A DNA stretch of 64,000 bases from JAQWRV01 sp045564915 (GTDB taxonomy: Bacteria > Pseudomonadota > Alphaproteobacteria > Rhodospirillales > Rhodospirillaceae): assembly GCA_045564915.1 (NCBI GenBank), contig JBJLGL010000001.1:1-64000 (forward strand), in the 5' to 3' direction. Position 1 is the stretch's first letter. Each line of letters opens with the position of its first letter. Below, piece after piece: positions 63,294 through 64,000 of the stretch. The notes under the pieces were generated by a model. The model saw nothing but the letters and a program-made list of their open reading frames with translations. It had not been told where the DNA came from and did not search any database. The position numbers and the translations under genes are program-made.

Positions 63294-64000
63294 ATGCCAG
63301 ATGATCGATTCGGAATCGGTGCTTCCGTAAAGCGTGTTGAAGATTCCCGTTTTCTGCAGGGTAAAGGTCGTTACACCGACGATATCAACCTTAAGAACCA
63401 ATCACATGCCTACATTGTAAGATCTCAGCATGCGCATGCCACGATTTCTCGCATCGAGGTATCTGGTGCACAAAAGGCACCAGGGGTCATTGCGATCTTT
63501 ACTGCTGATGATTTTTCTGACCTTGGTGGCCTGCCCTGTGCATGGCTCATACACAACAGGGATGGTTCCCCCATGGCGGAACCAAAACACCCCGTTTTAG
63601 CTGATTGCAAAGTCCGGCATGTCGGCGACCCCATAGCCCTAATCGTGGCCGAGACTAGGCAGTACGCCCTGGAAGCAGCAGATTTAGTGAAGGTATCGTA
63701 CAAAGAATTAACACCCATACTAAATATGGAACTTGCTATTAAGAAAGAGTCGCCACTAGTACATGACGAGGTGCCTCAAAATCTATGCTACGACTGGGAA
63801 CTTGGTGATCGGGCTAAGACCGATAAAGCTTTTGCACAGGCATCACATATCGCAAAGATTGACCTAGTCAACCAACGCGTTATCGCCAACCCCATAGAAA
63901 CAAGAGCAGCTATTGGTGACTATAACAAAGCGACCGGTGATCACACTCTTTATACAAGTAGCCAAAACCCTCACGCCATTCGGCTTTTGATGAGTGCTTT
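63294..64000 (+). CDS. Molybdopterin-binding xanthine dehydrogenase/CO dehydrogenase-type large subunit (CoxL family), C-terminus outside window
   Basis: The first 235 residues of a molybdenum hydroxylase large subunit run off the window end. GASVKRVEDSRFLQGKGRYTDDI at the N-terminus, AYIVRSQHAHATISRIE, GVIAIFTADDF, VRHVGDPIALIVAET and NPIETRAAIGDY are typical of the Ald_Xan_dh/CoxL fold. The Moco active-site loop (AYXCSFR in form I CODH) is not reached, so CO dehydrogenase cannot be told from another hydroxylase. ATG 63294 is the start, divergent from groES. The medium and small subunits would lie outside. Confidence 0.85.
   Translation, partial: MPDDRFGIGASVKRVEDSRFLQGKGRYTDDINLKNQSHAYIVRSQHAHATISRIEVSGAQKAPGVIAIFTADDFSDLGGLPCAWLIHNRDGSPMAEPKHPVLADCKVRHVGDPIALIVAETRQYALEAADLVKVSYKELTPILNMELAIKKESPLVHDEVPQNLCYDWELGDRAKTDKAFAQASHIAKIDLVNQRVIANPIETRAAIGDYNKATGDHTLYTSSQNPHAIRLLMSA

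Noticed and set aside
1..64000. CRISPR arrays, insertion sequences, prophage or integrative elements
   Set aside because: No regularly spaced repeats, transposase or integrase sequences, or terminal inverted repeats were seen in the window.

Overview
The window looks like chromosomal DNA of a free-living, probably marine alphaproteobacterium. GC content is moderate and genes are densely packed in short operons. Lineage-typical signs are a class I lysyl-tRNA synthetase, the neighbourhood of a COG4123-type methyltransferase, a DUF2007 protein and a divergent polyprenyl diphosphate synthase, a CIRCE-controlled groES-groEL operon, TRAP transporters, and many short-chain dehydrogenases (SDRs). I cannot place it to genus from sequence alone. 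I see no phage, insertion sequence, CRISPR array or plasmid function.

Layout. 1-2.0 kb: methyltransferase (cut by the window edge), DUF2007, polyprenyl synthase, tRNA-Pro(CGG). 2.0-6.5 kb: GPH-type transporter, PAP/fibrillin-domain protein, TspO-like membrane protein, RhlE-like RNA helicase. 7.2-12.1 kb: exported flavoprotein, an alpha/beta-hydrolase-fold protein lacking the usual nucleophile and histidine, and an orphan DctP binding protein in line with an IclR regulator. 12.1-19.9 kb: putative glycosyltransferase, a DUF1838-like protein with a VOC enzyme, apt, rpe, tkt, a PAS-GGDEF cyclase and msrQ. 20-27.5 kb: MFS transporter, autotransporter, msrP, TrkH. 27.6-36.4 kb: two unknown proteins, a deacetylase/isochorismatase pair divergent from a TAXI-TRAP transporter whose permease gene is split by a one-base frameshift, then two methyltransferases.

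36.5-42.9 kb: small proteins, queF, then an accessory-looking row of five genes: a catalytically degenerate SDR, an SDR, an iodothyronine-deiodinase-like protein with Cys at the active site, and two further SDRs. DUF427 and msrB face them. This row is my best candidate for an undescribed pathway. 43-48 kb: DUF2333, EamA transporter, another SDR, an unknown 157-aa protein and a membrane-anchored serine hydrolase.

48.3-54.4 kb: a complete fatty-acid beta-oxidation operon (MerR/LiuR-like regulator, thiolase, bifunctional dehydrogenase/hydratase, acyl-CoA dehydrogenase). A perfect 14-bp palindrome lies upstream that fits a LiuR-type operator. 54.5-64 kb: lysK, a DinG-like helicase, a surface-carbohydrate protein with a small membrane-anchored partner, groEL-groES with terminator, promoter and CIRCE, and the start of a molybdenum hydroxylase large subunit running off the window end.

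How the genes work together: housekeeping blocks (isoprenoid, pentose phosphate, purine salvage, translation, chaperonin) alternate with catabolic and transport modules. Methionine-sulfoxide repair appears three times (msrQ, msrP, msrB). Most assignments rest on motifs read by eye, not on database searches.
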